Shown piece after piece: positions 11,694 through 22,562 of a stretch of 64,000 nt of DNA. A model generated the notes under the pieces. That model ran no database searches and was not told where the DNA came from. It saw nothing but the letters and a program-made list of their open reading frames with translations. The stretch comes from Diphasiastrum complanatum (taxonomy: Eukaryota > Streptophyta > Lycopodiopsida > Lycopodiales > Lycopodiaceae). Location: NCBI GenBank assembly GCA_029204225.1, contig MU832039.1:1-64000 (forward strand). Direction: 5' to 3'. Numbering within the stretch: position 1 is the stretch's first letter; every line of letters begins with the position of its first letter. The translations under genes were made by a program, and so were the position numbers.

Positions 11694-12809
11694 CTAAACA
11701 TAATTAGTACTAACATCATTCTGAAAAATGAAGAGTACCTCATGGGAAGGATCTTCGATATACTTTACATTCACAGTTGTGCAGTCTTCCTTGGAATGTC
11801 CAGAAGTTCCACATTTCGTACACCACATTCTTGTGTTAGAAGAAGAAGCTTTTGATCTTTTGTCTGCAACTTCAGAGATCGGCACTTTCAAATCATTAAA
11901 TATTTTTTTAAGATCAACCATGTTACTCTTTCAAAGTTTTTCAAGTTTAGAAGTTGACGACTTATCCTCGATAGTTTTCATGTTGTCCTTTCGTTTGGAT
12001 CGACACTTACTTTTTTTGTCTCCTTTATCGGCTTTTGATTTTGATGAATCACTGCTTTCAGACTCTGAGCTTGAAGAACTGGAACTTGATTCAGTATCTG
12101 AATCATCTTCACTATCACAAGAATTAGTTTTAGACTTACGAGATCTTTTAGTTGAGCGTGGCTTTCGTGCTAGCTTCGAAGTCTTGAAATTCTCAAAACA
12201 TGCTATTGTGGTCTCCTTGTCTGCAATATCAATCAATTTTTGGTGATAAATCAGCCAAAAATCATTCGATCTGCATATCCACGGGATATACACTGGTTAG
12301 TTTTCCTATAAGATTCTTGACCTTTCATGTATATTTTCAAAGGGATTCTTTAGTTTTCTTCTAGACATTGTTCAGACGTCCGAGAATTCTAGATTTATAA
12401 CCGATTTCTCTGAACTGGTTCAGAAACACATCTTTCAGTAGTAACCAAGTTCCTACACGGCTTGGTTCAACTTGACTGTGCCATATGCGTGCCTGCTTTT
12501 TCAGCAGACCAGGAAAGATTTGTAGTTTGTCTACGTAAGTTCCTTCGTTATTTGCATTAGCAATAGACTCGAATTGCGAGACATAGTTATCTGCATCATC
12601 TAAAGTAGTTTCTTTAAAATAATCATACTTGATTATTGAAATGTAAGTGAAACGTGGAGCAGGACCTCCATACCGAAACTAAGTAAGAGTTCGAGAAGTT
12701 GGGTGGTGATCTCATCGAGATTTCTTCGACTGGTACCCACACTTTGTCTTTGTAAAAATTCCTCTCTAAGCTTACGGTATCGTTCTAATCGAGATTCTCT
12801 ATCTGACAT
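11694..12809 (-). pseudogene. Ty3/gypsy Gag (broken)
   Basis: On the minus strand the protein begins near 12809 (MSDRESRLERYRKLREEFLQ) and runs through a retrotransposon-gag capsid region with YVSQFESIANANNEG and GLLKKQARIWH. A basic then acidic/serine-rich linker follows (about 11930-12180). It ends with the zinc knuckle CTKCGTSGHSKEDC near 11815-11860. Stops near 11925, 12300 and 12680 interrupt it. The primer site and LTR lie just upstream (12863 onward), so this is the 5' part of a minus-strand gypsy element whose pol is missing from this locus. Confidence 0.82.
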
Positions 12810-12862
12810 ACACTAGGAATGGAGATGGAAGTGTCAATTTCCTTTTAACTTTCTTAATCTAT

Positions 12863-12879
12863 CTCCGACAATGGCACCA
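12863..12879 (-). promoter_or_regulatory. Primer-binding site of the gypsy element (tRNA-Asp-like)
   Basis: The minus strand reads TGGTGCCATTGTCGGAG, five bases from an LTR end. It resembles, with mismatches, the tRNA-Asp-type primer site common in Tat/Athila-like gypsy elements. The tRNA assignment comes from family knowledge; the sequence and position are seen here. Confidence 0.65.
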
Positions 12880-12884
12880 AAAAT

Positions 12885-13960
12885 TGGTATATGTCGTACT
12901 ATACCAACAAAGATAATATAGATTTTGTAGTAATTAATGTCGAACCCCAAGAGGATAGCATTTGAAAGTTAAATATTTGGTACAATTATCATTTATTTTG
13001 AATGAAGTAGATTCTTGTGTTATTCTGGTTGTCAACAGACATTAGAAAGTAACCAGTATTACTTGTGTTGGGGGTGTGTAGTGTTAATAATTCTATAACA
13101 ACAGTCTTGCCTCTATCAAATCAAATGAAATGCGTTCTACAGGTGCGATGTTATCATAGTAGTACGTTAGTACTACACTTCGGCTGATTAAGTTGTCAGC
13201 AAAGGTTCAAGAAATGTTCGATGTATTTTTGTATGATTCGACAAATAATTAATCTTATTTGCGAACTGTTTGGTTCTAGACAGAAGTCCTCAACAACTTG
13301 AGTCCAAATTATGGTTATAGAACACAAATAGTTTTAGAGTATGTTAGAAACTTATGTCTGACACAAACAAGAACACAGATCAATGACTCAATTTCTCAAA
13401 CAGGGACTATCATCTCAGATCTATACATATAGTTCTATCAATGATCGTGCTAGACTATACCAAATGTAGTTGTTATTCGAGTGTCGAATACAAAGTGTTC
13501 CCGACAAACGAATAAGATTGTTTTAAGATAGTTCTTTAGAATATATTCACAAAAATATAGCAAATGACTGTAATGCGCTAAAATGTCTGTCTGACTAGAG
13601 AGTAAATCATGTAATGTAGTAGAAATTGCTAGTAGACTCAAGATCACTCACACTCAATAGTGCGGAGAACAGAGATAAGGGAGAATAATTCTTGACACTC
13701 TATTCACTTCTTCAATCTCTCACAAATACTAAACTCTTTCTCTCTCGATGATTGAGACTGAAGTGTGTAGTCTATATATGTTCTACGAAGCGAACAAACA
13801 CACCTCTAAAGACTACAGGTGTGTCGCTCCCGTGAAAAGGTCTAGTTAATAATTAGGTTGAATGTATGTTCAATTATACCGTGAGAGGTATAGTTAACTA
13901 AGAGTTTAAATTACTCTAGTTTAATATGTCGATTCATATTTAGTCTTTTTCCGTAGATGA
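12885..13960 (-). repeat. Gypsy 5' LTR (minus strand), outer end uncertain
   Basis: This LTR-like segment lies upstream of the gypsy gag. The inner edge is set by the primer site (starts TGGTATATGTCG on the plus strand). A TATA box on the minus strand lies near 13770. Positions 12996-13622 have a diverged second copy at 15695-16311 in the same orientation, both containing GTTGTCAACAGACATT and AGACAGAAGTCCTCAACAAC. I could not fix the outer boundary or a target duplication. Confidence 0.68.
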
Positions 13961-14730
13961 CCCAATAAAGGTTATCCAAGGCAGCATTTCACTTCTAGAG
14001 GTCTTGTCCTTAAATACAAGACAAGTCTTTAGGAGTTATATTTTCGAAAAATGATATAGGCCTCTTCATGATTTATATTTATCCAGCTTATATTTTCATA
14101 TTCGAGTATATCATGCCATATTTAGGTTGATATTCATTTTTAGCAATTTCATGGCATCACAATTCATCCTAGAAACTCACAAAGGTCTATCTTGTAGTGA
14201 TTCACTCAGATTTGATTTCTAGCCCTCCAAATGGACTTATAACCACAATTCTACCACTCCCTCACAATGATGAACATTACAATAGTGGAGTAGCTCGAGA
14301 TTGCCAATGAGCTCCAAGAAATAATCTATCGTCTCACTATGGGAGAGTGGAATACATAGCAAAAGTGACTTCCTTTGTAAAGTTAGGTGAATTTCTAGCA
14401 TGTAATAAGGAGGTTAACTTGGCTTTCTTGCCCTAGTTTGCAACCCTAGCCTCTTTCCTAGAGTCATGCCAAGTAGGTGGCCTGTTGGTTAGAATCTCAT
14501 CATAAATTTAGGTGTAGGTCCTATAATGTACGAATCACTTCCAGATACACATGACCAACTATTTAGACTCAATCTAGCCTAGTCTAGGATAGGTTTCCCA
14601 CATGGCATCTTGGCCTCACACATCTAGGACCCACTTATGCACGTAATTCACAATATACTACATGGCAAAATTTGCCAACATAGGCAATTTTTCACAGTGA
14701 ATTCTACAATCTTTGTGCTCCAAATCAAGT
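13961..14730. other. No recognised feature
   Basis: This is AT-rich sequence without credible reading frames, terminal repeats or matches to other parts of the window that I could see. It may be the outer part of the gypsy LTR or decayed repeat. Confidence 0.45.
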
Positions 14731-14734
14731 TGAA

Positions 14735-15545
14735 CAAAACCTTTGGGTTGCTTCATATAAAAATTCTTCGTGAATAAAACCATTAAGAAAATCCATTTGA
14801 GGCAATTCTAAATTTTCTACTGAAGCAATGACAAAAAAGTGCTATGGTTTAAGTAGCTGTAATTATTGGACTTAATATATCAGTATAGTCTACCATTGGA
14901 ATTTGCTAAATCCTCTGAACACCAATCTAGCTTTTCATTTGGAAATAGTTGATTGGGATGAAATTTCTTCTTGAAAATCCATTTACAACCAATAAGTTTT
15001 TTATCTTGAGGAAGGTCAATAAGAGTCCAAGTGTCATTTATTAAGAGTGACTTGCATTCATATTCCATGGCTTCTCTCCAATTACCTAAACTAATGTTTG
15101 ACATAGCTTTTGAAAATGAGGCTCTTCTACCTATGTCCAAAATGCTCAAGGAAAATACCTATCAGGTGGATGTCAAACTCTATTCATCGACCATCGAAGG
15201 GTTGTATCTGTCTCTTCGGACTCATCATCTAATTTAGAAGTTATTGCTTGAAGAGCATTACTAGTAGTATGTCAAAATTTGATGAACTAGAAATGATTGG
15301 TGCATGATTAGTAATGATTTCAAAATCTTAAGTGAGCTGATTTTGAACTTTAGATTTGAAATATGAAAATCTATCTTCTAGGAAGATAACATCCCTACTA
15401 ATAAATACTTTCTTTGTTTGTAGATCATAAAGCTTGTAGCATTTATGTGAAGGTGAATAACAAATGAAAATTGACTTAATTATTGCTGGATACCTGACCA
15501 AGCTTGTTCAAGAGTCTTTTCGTCCACTAATTTTGTGCTTGATCT
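14735..15545 (-). pseudogene. Copia integrase-tail/RT fragment
   Basis: On the minus strand, a segment near 15360-15400 (RDVIFLEDRFSYF) matches the end of Copia integrase domains. At 14880-15149 the start of RT is visible: NWREAMEYECKSLLINDTW, then LIDLPQDKKLIGCKWIFKKK. Stops separate the pieces. The linker differs from that of elements A-G, so it is a different Copia family. No LTRs are attached. Confidence 0.78.
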
Positions 15546-15694
15546 ATTTTTCTAGTAGCATGCAGTAAGAGCAAGGCTTGTTGACAGATCCCCTGCTCCA
15601 GAGGATTGGTCCAAAATGATTGATGAACAAGGTTAGTCCAAAATGATTGGTCTACAGCTCAAAAGCTGCTTAATTAATACAGACTTGACTTATT

Positions 15695-16311
15695 TCGAAT
15701 GAAATGGAGGCGGATATTAATTTGGTTGTCAACAGACATTTTATAAGTAACCAGTAGTACTTGTATTGTGGTGTGTTGATAAATGAATTCCAAACAACAA
15801 TCTTCTTCTATCGAACTGAAGGAAAAGTGTTCTGCTAATGAAATGTTATCAGAGTAGCTCGAATGAATTACACTCTAGCTGATTAAGTTGTCAGTAGGGA
15901 GCTGTGCTATGTTCGATGCACATGCATAGGGACAAACAAAAAGCTAATCTTAATCTTGAACTAATGTGTTCTAGACAGAAGTCCTCAACAACTAAAGTCC
16001 AATCATGGCTAAAGAACTCAAATAGTTTGTGAATATATTAGAAATAATTATCTTCGTTACTAACACGAATATAGATCAATAACTCAGTTCCTTAGGCAGG
16101 GACTAGCATTTCACAAACTTACATACTTCTCTTATCAATAACTGTGAAAAATTGTACCAAGGGATATTTCACTCGAATGTCGAACACAAAGCATTCATAC
16201 AGATGGGTAAATCAGTTTAAAGATAGTTCTTTAGATCAACTTCACGGGAACACAACAAACGACTATAATGGAATATCGCACTGCCCGACCAAAGAATGAT
16301 TTAGGTTATGG
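15695..16311 (-). repeat. Second, partial copy of the gypsy LTR
   Basis: It is homologous over its length to 12996-13622 with many substitutions and small indels. Landmarks are GGTTGTCAACAGACATT, GCTGATTAAGTTGTCAG, TTCTAGACAGAAGTCCTCAAC and AAGATAGTTCTTTAGA. It has the same orientation as the first copy. It is not bounded by a visible primer site or purine tract, so it is either an old truncated partner LTR or an independent fragment. Confidence 0.72.
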
Positions 16312-16560
16312 TGATATTTGGATGTTCGATCAAGTTCTAGCATGATTATGCATTACATTATTGATCATATCTTACTAACCTTTGTTTGTTGAGTTGAACT
16401 TGTGGATCAAAAGCATATTTCAGGTCTATTGAAGATCAGAGGCTGAGAAGAATCTATTTTGGATTAGATCATAACACCTAATCATTTGTTGATTGTGAGG
16501 CTTGTGCATATTCAATACTAACAATGTTCTGTTCAATCTACTGTTGACAATCTGCACTTC
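16312..16560. other. No recognised feature
   Basis: Short AT-rich spacer between the gypsy LTR fragment and the minisatellite. No frame or repeat was seen. Confidence 0.45.
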
Positions 16561-16671
16561 TGTGGATGAACACTCTCCTTTGTGGATGAACACTCTCCTT
16601 TAGTGGATGAACACTCTCCTTTGTGGATGAACACTCTCCTTAAGTGGATGAACCTTCTCCTTAAGTGGATG
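16561..16671. repeat. Minisatellite, about six units of 19-21 bp
   Basis: GTGGATGAACACTCTCCTT is repeated directly about six times with TT, TA or AA joints. The last unit is divergent. The array is open on the minus strand (16533-16862, repeating FIHKGECSST-like words), but this is a by-product of the repeat and not a recognised protein. Confidence 0.9.
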
Positions 16672-16907
16672 ACAAATACTCTTTGAGTGATTTTGTATTT
16701 CTCCAAAAGGCTGAGCAAAGCTCCCACTTGGATGAAAGATCCCCTTTTGGGTGAACAACTTGTCAACAATCTTTTGCATAAATTTTGGTGTACTTTGTTG
16801 AGCATGTAAGTAGCTCTCCTTATGTAATTTGATTGGAGCATTTGCTGGAAGGTTTTAACCATTATGCAAATATGTTTTTAGGTTCTTAACAAGATGCGGA
16901 ACATTCT

Positions 16908-16951
16908 CATGTGAAGTGATCTTAGATCTACATCTAAGATCACTTCACATG
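16908..16951. repeat. Perfect 20-bp inverted repeat with a 4-base loop
   Basis: The arms 16908-16927 and 16932-16951 are exact reverse complements around the loop CTAC. The right arm runs into the protease region of the Copia fragment that follows. The hairpin therefore sits at a rearrangement junction and may be a foldback scar. Confidence 0.9.
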
Positions 16952-17848
16952 GATTGATAGTGGAGCCTCATCTGACATGACAAGACATAGGGAATACTTT
17001 TCATCCTTATTGTCTTATGAGGGAGAGAGCAACATCATCATCTTTACTGCAAATGATGGTCAATGTGACATCAAAGGCATAGGCACAATTCCTATTTCTC
17101 TTTCAACAAATAGGAACGCTAATCTTGAAAAATGTATTGTACATTCTTTCAATCACTAAGAACTTGCTTAGTGTTAGTCAAATGATTGATAAGGGGTTTG
17201 ATGTTGAGTTCATTGGAGATGCCTGTTTGATAAGTAAGTGTGGATCCTTGATTTCTAAAGGAAGAAGTCATGGTAAACTTTTCAAACTGGATGCATGTGT
17301 GATTTCTAAGAATGAAGGATGTATGGCTAGGGAACAATTGACAAACCAAGAAATTTGGCATAAGAGGTTGGGCCCTCCCAACTTCAAATCTTTGGAGGTA
17401 ATGGCAAAGAAAGAGCATGTTCTTGGTTTCCCTAAAAGTCTTGTTGCAAATAATACATTTTGTGAACATTGTACCTTGTCCAAATCTCATAGACTTGCTT
17501 ATACTAGATCTACTTCTAGATCTAAAGAAGCTTTTAACTTGTGCATTCGGAGTTTCATTCTTTTAGTACAACTAGCAATGGTGGGGCAAAAATGTTTGCG
17601 ACTTTTATTGATGACTTTAGTAGGTATACTTGGGTCTATCTTCTTAAAACCAAGGATGAAGTGTTTGCTGCATTTGTCAAGTTTAAGAATGAAGTGGAAA
17701 ATCAATTCAATACAAAGATCAAATGCTTGAGATCAGATAATGGAGGGGAATACACTTCAAATAAGTTCAAAGATTTTTGCATACAACATGGGATTAAGAG
17801 GGAGTACTCTCGTCCTAGGACTCCACAACAGAATGGAGTGGCAGATAT
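16932..17848 (+). pseudogene. Copia protease-to-integrase fragment, D/E-related family
   Basis: The fragment opens at the protease site WIDSGASSD (16950), passes FTANDGQCDIKGIGTIPISL, the NLLSVSQMIDKGFDVEF segment and the pre-integrase IWHKRLGPPNFKSL. It then has the integrase core: MFATFIDDFSRYTWVYLLK, LRSDNGGEYTSNKFKDFC and TPQQNGVAD. At 17848 it joins unrelated DNA in the middle of the third catalytic block. Frameshifts occur near 17130 and 17540. The integrase part is closest to element E (31592-33733) and the protease part to element D (34283-40136). Confidence 0.88.
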
Positions 17849-19140
17849 ATGATTTCAAACATTACCACAATTTTTGAAAAGGTTTTTTCATAAGGACAAC
17901 ACTACAATCCATGGCAACAAGTGTACTCTTAAGTATTCTTAACCAAACAAATTTTAAAACATCCACAAAACAATACCTATTGTGAAAGAACATTTTTTTC
18001 GTGCTGAATTATGTGGAAATCCTGAACATTTACACTGACAAATATATAATAACTTGGGCTTCTCTTATTCAAAATATTACCTTAATAATTATATATTTTG
18101 TGATTGTTTCGGCATTTGGATCAAGATACATACTATATTTGGTATGAATCTCAAGCATTGTTTACTACTATGCACTCTCTAAAGTAAAAGCAAAACAAAA
18201 ACTTGTATCTATTGCAACCAACAGCCAAAGAACATTTTCTCATTCATCCAAAGATATACATTGAAATCTAATGTTTATCAACAAATAATGCTTGACAACA
18301 TGCAATACCAAATCTTCAAAGTGAAGCACGTAGTTTAAAAACAGTAAACATCAAATCATTATGTCAACATGAGAGAAACATCATACCACATCTTTTTAGC
18401 ATCTCACATATTACCCTTACAATAAACCTACAAACAATATAGTGAAAATTACTTCTAATAAACATTTCATGAAAGAGCTTGCCTCGATAACCAAGGTTCT
18501 TGTTTACCATACAAATCATACCTAAATCTGGAGACACCAACAATTAATTATACAAAACTATGAATTCATCACGGCCACATCCAACAAAGCCACTTCATAA
18601 TACACGTAATAGCTCTATATTGACCATTTTCTTCAAACCTTAGAAAGTTTCTTTCTACGCTTATTGATCAAAAACATCCCATCCATACTTCTAGGAGACA
18701 TATCCAACGATAACACCTCCTCCAAAACTTTGAACAAACTTACAAACCATAACACCTTCTCCGAAACATTGAAAAAATTGATATTTCTCTTCAAATTACG
18801 AAAAAAAAAATTACAAACCGTATGAGATGAGCCAAGAATCACGTATGGACTCAAAGAGACCAACATCAAAGAGACTCCCGTATGGACTCAAAGAGACCAA
18901 CATCAAAGAGACTCAAGAGACCACCATCACCGGATATGGGCAATCACTCTCCTTCCAATGGGTTGTTTTGAAAAAGAGAAAAATAAAAGGGTGGGGGGGG
19001 GGGGTGCAAGAGAAAAATAAAAGGGTGGCAAGAAGGCGGTGGCGCGAGTTAATTCTCCAAACCTTACCCACCGTCCAAATCACCAACCTTTCACTTTCGA
19101 CCATCCCGATCTCGTTGCTGATAGCACGGATAGCTTGAAG
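17849..19140. other. Intergenic sequence, with a short tandem duplication and a G-run
   Basis: No coding signal was found. Near 18840-18916 the words GTATGGACTCAAAGAGACC and AACATCAAAGAGACTC occur twice in tandem. A G-run of about 13 bases lies near 18992-19005. Downstream the composition becomes GC-richer, marking entry into the gene island. Confidence 0.55.
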
Positions 19141-20291
19141 CCCGCAACGTTGGATCCGGGCTCAGCCATTCAGATTTGACCACGTTGCTTTTACTAACCA
19201 CTGGATATAATGTTATGTGACACGTGGCTGCAATGTAATTGGTCGGGCGTGAGATATCCCGTGCCCATTAAGCCCCATCGCTTTGCGCTCTTCCTTCCTG
19301 TTTTCCCTTTTCTTCTGCTCTTTTATCTTCTTCTGCTCCTTCGGATTTCATGCAATTTCTTGTGCTGGCGATGGCAGATCGCCAGAATACTCCTCACAAC
19401 CGTCTAATTCTTCAGGTTTTCAGCTCAATTCAACTAAAATCAGAGCCCTTTTTTAACTGTATGTGCCAGATTTAGTGGGAGTTTACTTCTTCTAGCTGAT
19501 TCATTGAGCAGATTGACTGCTCTTTATGCTACTAGTAATCACTTTGGCATTTCCTGCCTCTTCAGTTCCATAAGAATGCAGCATTGTTAGGAATCAAGCT
19601 TAAGATATATGACAAGTTGTATGTATAACAGCTCCCTGTTGTGTAATTGTTGACATTAGCTCCACTTTTTCCTCAACTTTCGATGCTTTGTTTCTTGCAC
19701 AGAGGTAAACTTAATTGGCTGTTGTCCTCTGCAATTTGGGTTTTAAAGCTCCTGGTTTTTTAAGTGATGTTTCAGTCAGCTGATTGATCTTGTAGAGCAA
19801 CTTTTTCATACCTTCTGTTGAGTTTCTGCTTGTGCATTGTGGCATGAAGTGTCATGGGAAGTCTTCCCAATTATCCTCAGGGAATTCGTGATGAGGAGGA
19901 TTGAATTAGAATGAAAAGAAGCATAACAAGCTGCAATGCAATGTAGCTAGCTACTCCACAATTCTCCTTGGATACATATGGATTGTTAGTGTAAGTAAGA
20001 ACTAAAACAAGAAGGCTGCTAGTAACGAGGTGTGGTTCAAGCTGCGACCGTGAATGACACACAGCCAGACATGGAGCAATTCGAGGATGGAATTGACATC
20101 TGAAACGGGACAACCTGGGAATGGATTGTCTGGATGAATCCATCGCCTGTTGAAGGCTGAAGAATTCTTGGCGGAAGCAGCAGATGGAGGATTATCAGCT
20201 GTTTTAGTTTGCATGTTCCCGAAACTAGCACGCATCACTGCATTCTCTGTTCGCCGGATGAAATGCTTTAGTAAGCGCATACTTGGTGAGA
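19141..20291 (+). promoter_or_regulatory. Probable promoter and leader of the membrane-protein gene
   Basis: This is a single-copy-looking stretch. GACACGTGGC at about 19218-19227 is a G-box/ABRE-type site. A pyrimidine-rich tract (19285-19345) resembles plant transcription start regions. The sequence up to 20291 is likely leader, possibly with an intron, which I could not resolve by eye. ATG triplets upstream of the main start in another frame (for example 20258) make small upstream frames. An in-frame TGA at 20259-20261 excludes a longer protein in the main frame without splicing. Confidence 0.45.
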
Positions 20292-21020
20292 ATGTTCTTG
20301 CTGGGAGCTTTGGGAATCGGCTTAAGTGGGGTTTTTGGTGGGTTTGTGCTACTGTTAGTGGCAGAGCTCTATTACCTCCTATGCTGGAAGAGGAAATCAA
20401 TAGTCAATCCTACAGTGAACAGCACTGGTCACGGCTCTTTGTTTTTAAACGGAGACAGAATAGCTGATCAATCACGAGATGTGAGTGTTTCACCAAGGGG
20501 CAATCAGATTCCAGCAGCAAATTTCCATGCGGAGCTGGTGACAAAGCTCTTTCCGCTGGGTGTGAATGGCGACATGAGTGTGATGCAGTTGAACCAGCTC
20601 TTGGGACCGCCGCGGTTGCTCTTCACGATTAAAGAGGAGACAAAGGAGGACCTAGATTCTGAAGATGCCAAATCCAAGGATCGGAGTCGATCAACTGAAT
20701 GCATTATCTTCATTTCTTCAGAATACGCAACTCCTGAGGAAACTCCCTTCGCGACTCCTCCGTCCTCTCCCCCTTTCTCACCTCCTCGGTCGCCCATCTC
20801 ATCTCCATCCCTCATTCCAACACTGCCTCTTCCAAACCCATCTATCAGAGCCTCTTCACAACCTCCCCAGTGCTCTCGTCATCACCATTTAGATCCTATG
20901 CGTGCTTGTGCTTCTACAGCTACGGTGGCACAACGACCCCCGTCTCCCCCTTGGGATTACTCTCTCCACGCCTCCTTGCACTCCCCCTCTAAGATCCGCC
21001 CGTTCATCTTCTATTCGTGA
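20292..21020 (+). CDS. Single-pass membrane protein of an uncharacterised plant family (242 aa)
   Basis: An N-terminal hydrophobic helix (residues 7-30, LGIGLSGVFGGFVLLLVAEL) is followed by YYLLCWKRK, giving a short N-terminal membrane anchor with a basic flank on the inner side. Residues 101-121 contain LLGPPRLLFTIKEETKEDL and then an acidic/basic stretch. Residues 147-170 are TPEETPFATPPSSPPFSPPR. From memory, this order of anchor, GPPRxLFTIKEETKEDL block and ETPF-proline tract is typical of a widespread family of plant proteins of unknown function. The tail beyond about residue 175 looks unlike the family and may be altered or frameshifted. The start is the first ATG after an in-frame stop; codons 20283-20291 lack an ATG. 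It has no introns in the coding part. It is the only likely host gene here. Its biochemical role is unknown. Confidence 0.72.
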   Translation: MFLLGALGIGLSGVFGGFVLLLVAELYYLLCWKRKSIVNPTVNSTGHGSLFLNGDRIADQSRDVSVSPRGNQIPAANFHAELVTKLFPLGVNGDMSVMQLNQLLGPPRLLFTIKEETKEDLDSEDAKSKDRSRSTECIIFISSEYATPEETPFATPPSSPPFSPPRSPISSPSLIPTLPLPNPSIRASSQPPQCSRHHHLDPMRACASTATVAQRPPSPPWDYSLHASLHSPSKIRPFIFYS

Positions 21021-21416
21021 CCTTTTGTGATCAAGCGCACGCCTATGCTGCTTTACCTGTCTCATGGTAGTCTAGTCTGTCAAAGCCCATGCAGGAATAA
21101 GCGTAGCTTTTCTGATCATTGGAGAACTTGACATTGGTGTGCTGAAAATATTCCATATAGAAGATGTTCCTCAAATGTGAGAATGGTGAAGAATAGAAGG
21201 AAGACTCGTGCTCTCGGCTGAAGTGAATGGGAGTGTACGGGTAGACTATGGAATTTAGCTTTAGTATTAGCATCAAACTTATATAGACTTCAAGAAGCTG
21301 CAATTAGAGTAATTAAGGAAAAATCAGCAGAAGGTGTATTGAAGGCATGTCTGTGGCTGGATAATTTAATCATTTTCTGCCCTGGTAAACTTTTTTAATA
21401 TATAGAATTTGCATGT

Positions 21417-21420
<4 letters not shown>
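21021..21420 (+). other. 3' flank of the membrane-protein gene
   Basis: No coding frame was recognised. It probably includes the 3' untranslated region; I could not choose a polyadenylation site. Confidence 0.4.

Positions 21421-21480
<60 letters not shown>
21421..21480. repeat. AG dinucleotide microsatellite
   Basis: A pure (AG)n run of about 30 units, about 400 bp downstream of the stop codon of the membrane-protein gene. Confidence 0.97.
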
Positions 21481-21484
<4 letters not shown>

Positions 21485-21602
21485 TTTTAGAAGCAATCGA
21501 AGTATGAGATTGAATTGGCACCTTCTGCTGCAAGAAGCTGCAATGGCATTGATTTTGCAATTTTTCTGCTACATATTTTTGTCACGGTTACATGACACAT
21601 TA

Positions 21603-22562
21603 GATGCCACTGGGCAGTCACTCTATGATGCTAATTCAGGGTGTTATCACAGGATGCTATTCATTTTCGCATAATGATAAAATAGAGATCAGGGTGCAGT
21701 GTGTAATTGGCATTCAGCACACATCACCTTAAGTCTTTTCTTAAGGTTAAAGAGAATCGATTGCAAATTACATTATTTAATATCATAATTAGAAATCTCT
21801 TTGCCAGCTTGATAGTCAATTGTACAGGGTGGAAAGATGCTGAATACGGAAACTTGATTTCATAGCTTCTTGTATGTATAGAGAATCGAGCAACAAGTTC
21901 AAATCTCAAGAACTTCCAATTGGGTAGAGACAAACACATAAACTACAGGCAATCTATTAGTTGTCAGTCCAAAAGAGCATGTAATGCTAGTTCAAAGTGT
22001 TATGAGAGGATACTATTAAGGTTACCAAAGAGAATCGAATACAAATTCTACTATATAATATTATAATCAGTCAACCAATGTCAATCTCTTTGTGATCTGA
22101 CAGTCAATTATGCAGGGTAGTGAACATTATGAAAACGGAAACTTAATTTCTAAACTTTTTGTATTTAATTCTCAGTCCAGAAGAGCATATCATGCTAATT
22201 CAAGGTGTTACACAGGATACTATTCAGTCTTGCAGAATGATAAAATAGAGATAAGGGTGCAGCGTGTGATTGGCATCCAGCACATATGACCCTAAACCTT
22301 TCTTTAAGTTTACCAAAGAGAATCGAGTGCAAATTCTTTCGTTTAAATTTACAGTCCGCCAAGCAATGTTCAATCTCTCTTTGTTTATCTTGACTGTCAA
22401 TTGTACAGGGTAGATAATATCCTGAGTATAGAAACTTGATTTTATAACTTTTTTGGTATGCATAGAGAATTAAACGACAAGTTCAGATCTTGTAAGCATG
22501 AGCAGTCAAGAACTTTCAATTGGGTAGAGACAGACACATAAACTACTGGCAATTTATTGATT
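21603..22562. repeat. Imperfect tandem triplication, units about 360, 210 and 390 bp
   Basis: Three diverged direct copies begin near 21603, 21962 and 22173. Shared landmarks are ATGCTAATTCAAGGTGTTA, GGATACTATTC, AAAGAGAATCGA, GTCAATTGTACAGGGTAG and GGGTAGAGACAGACACATAAACTAC. Unit 2 lacks the middle section and the end. Units 1 and 3 are most alike. There is no coding capacity. Confidence 0.8.

Noticed and set aside
11728-12246. A 172-codon plus-strand frame
   Set aside because: It is the antisense shadow of the serine/acidic linker of the minus-strand gypsy Gag.
16533-16862. A 109-codon minus-strand frame with repeated words, and possible CRISPR-like spacing
   Set aside because: The frame is produced by a 19-21-bp minisatellite without spacers. 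There is no CRISPR structure, and this is plant DNA.
20150-20467. A 105-codon plus-strand frame overlapping the membrane-protein start
   Set aside because: It is in another frame, without recognised motifs. The overlapping 242-aa frame has the membrane anchor and the conserved family block. It is kept only as a possible upstream frame in the leader.
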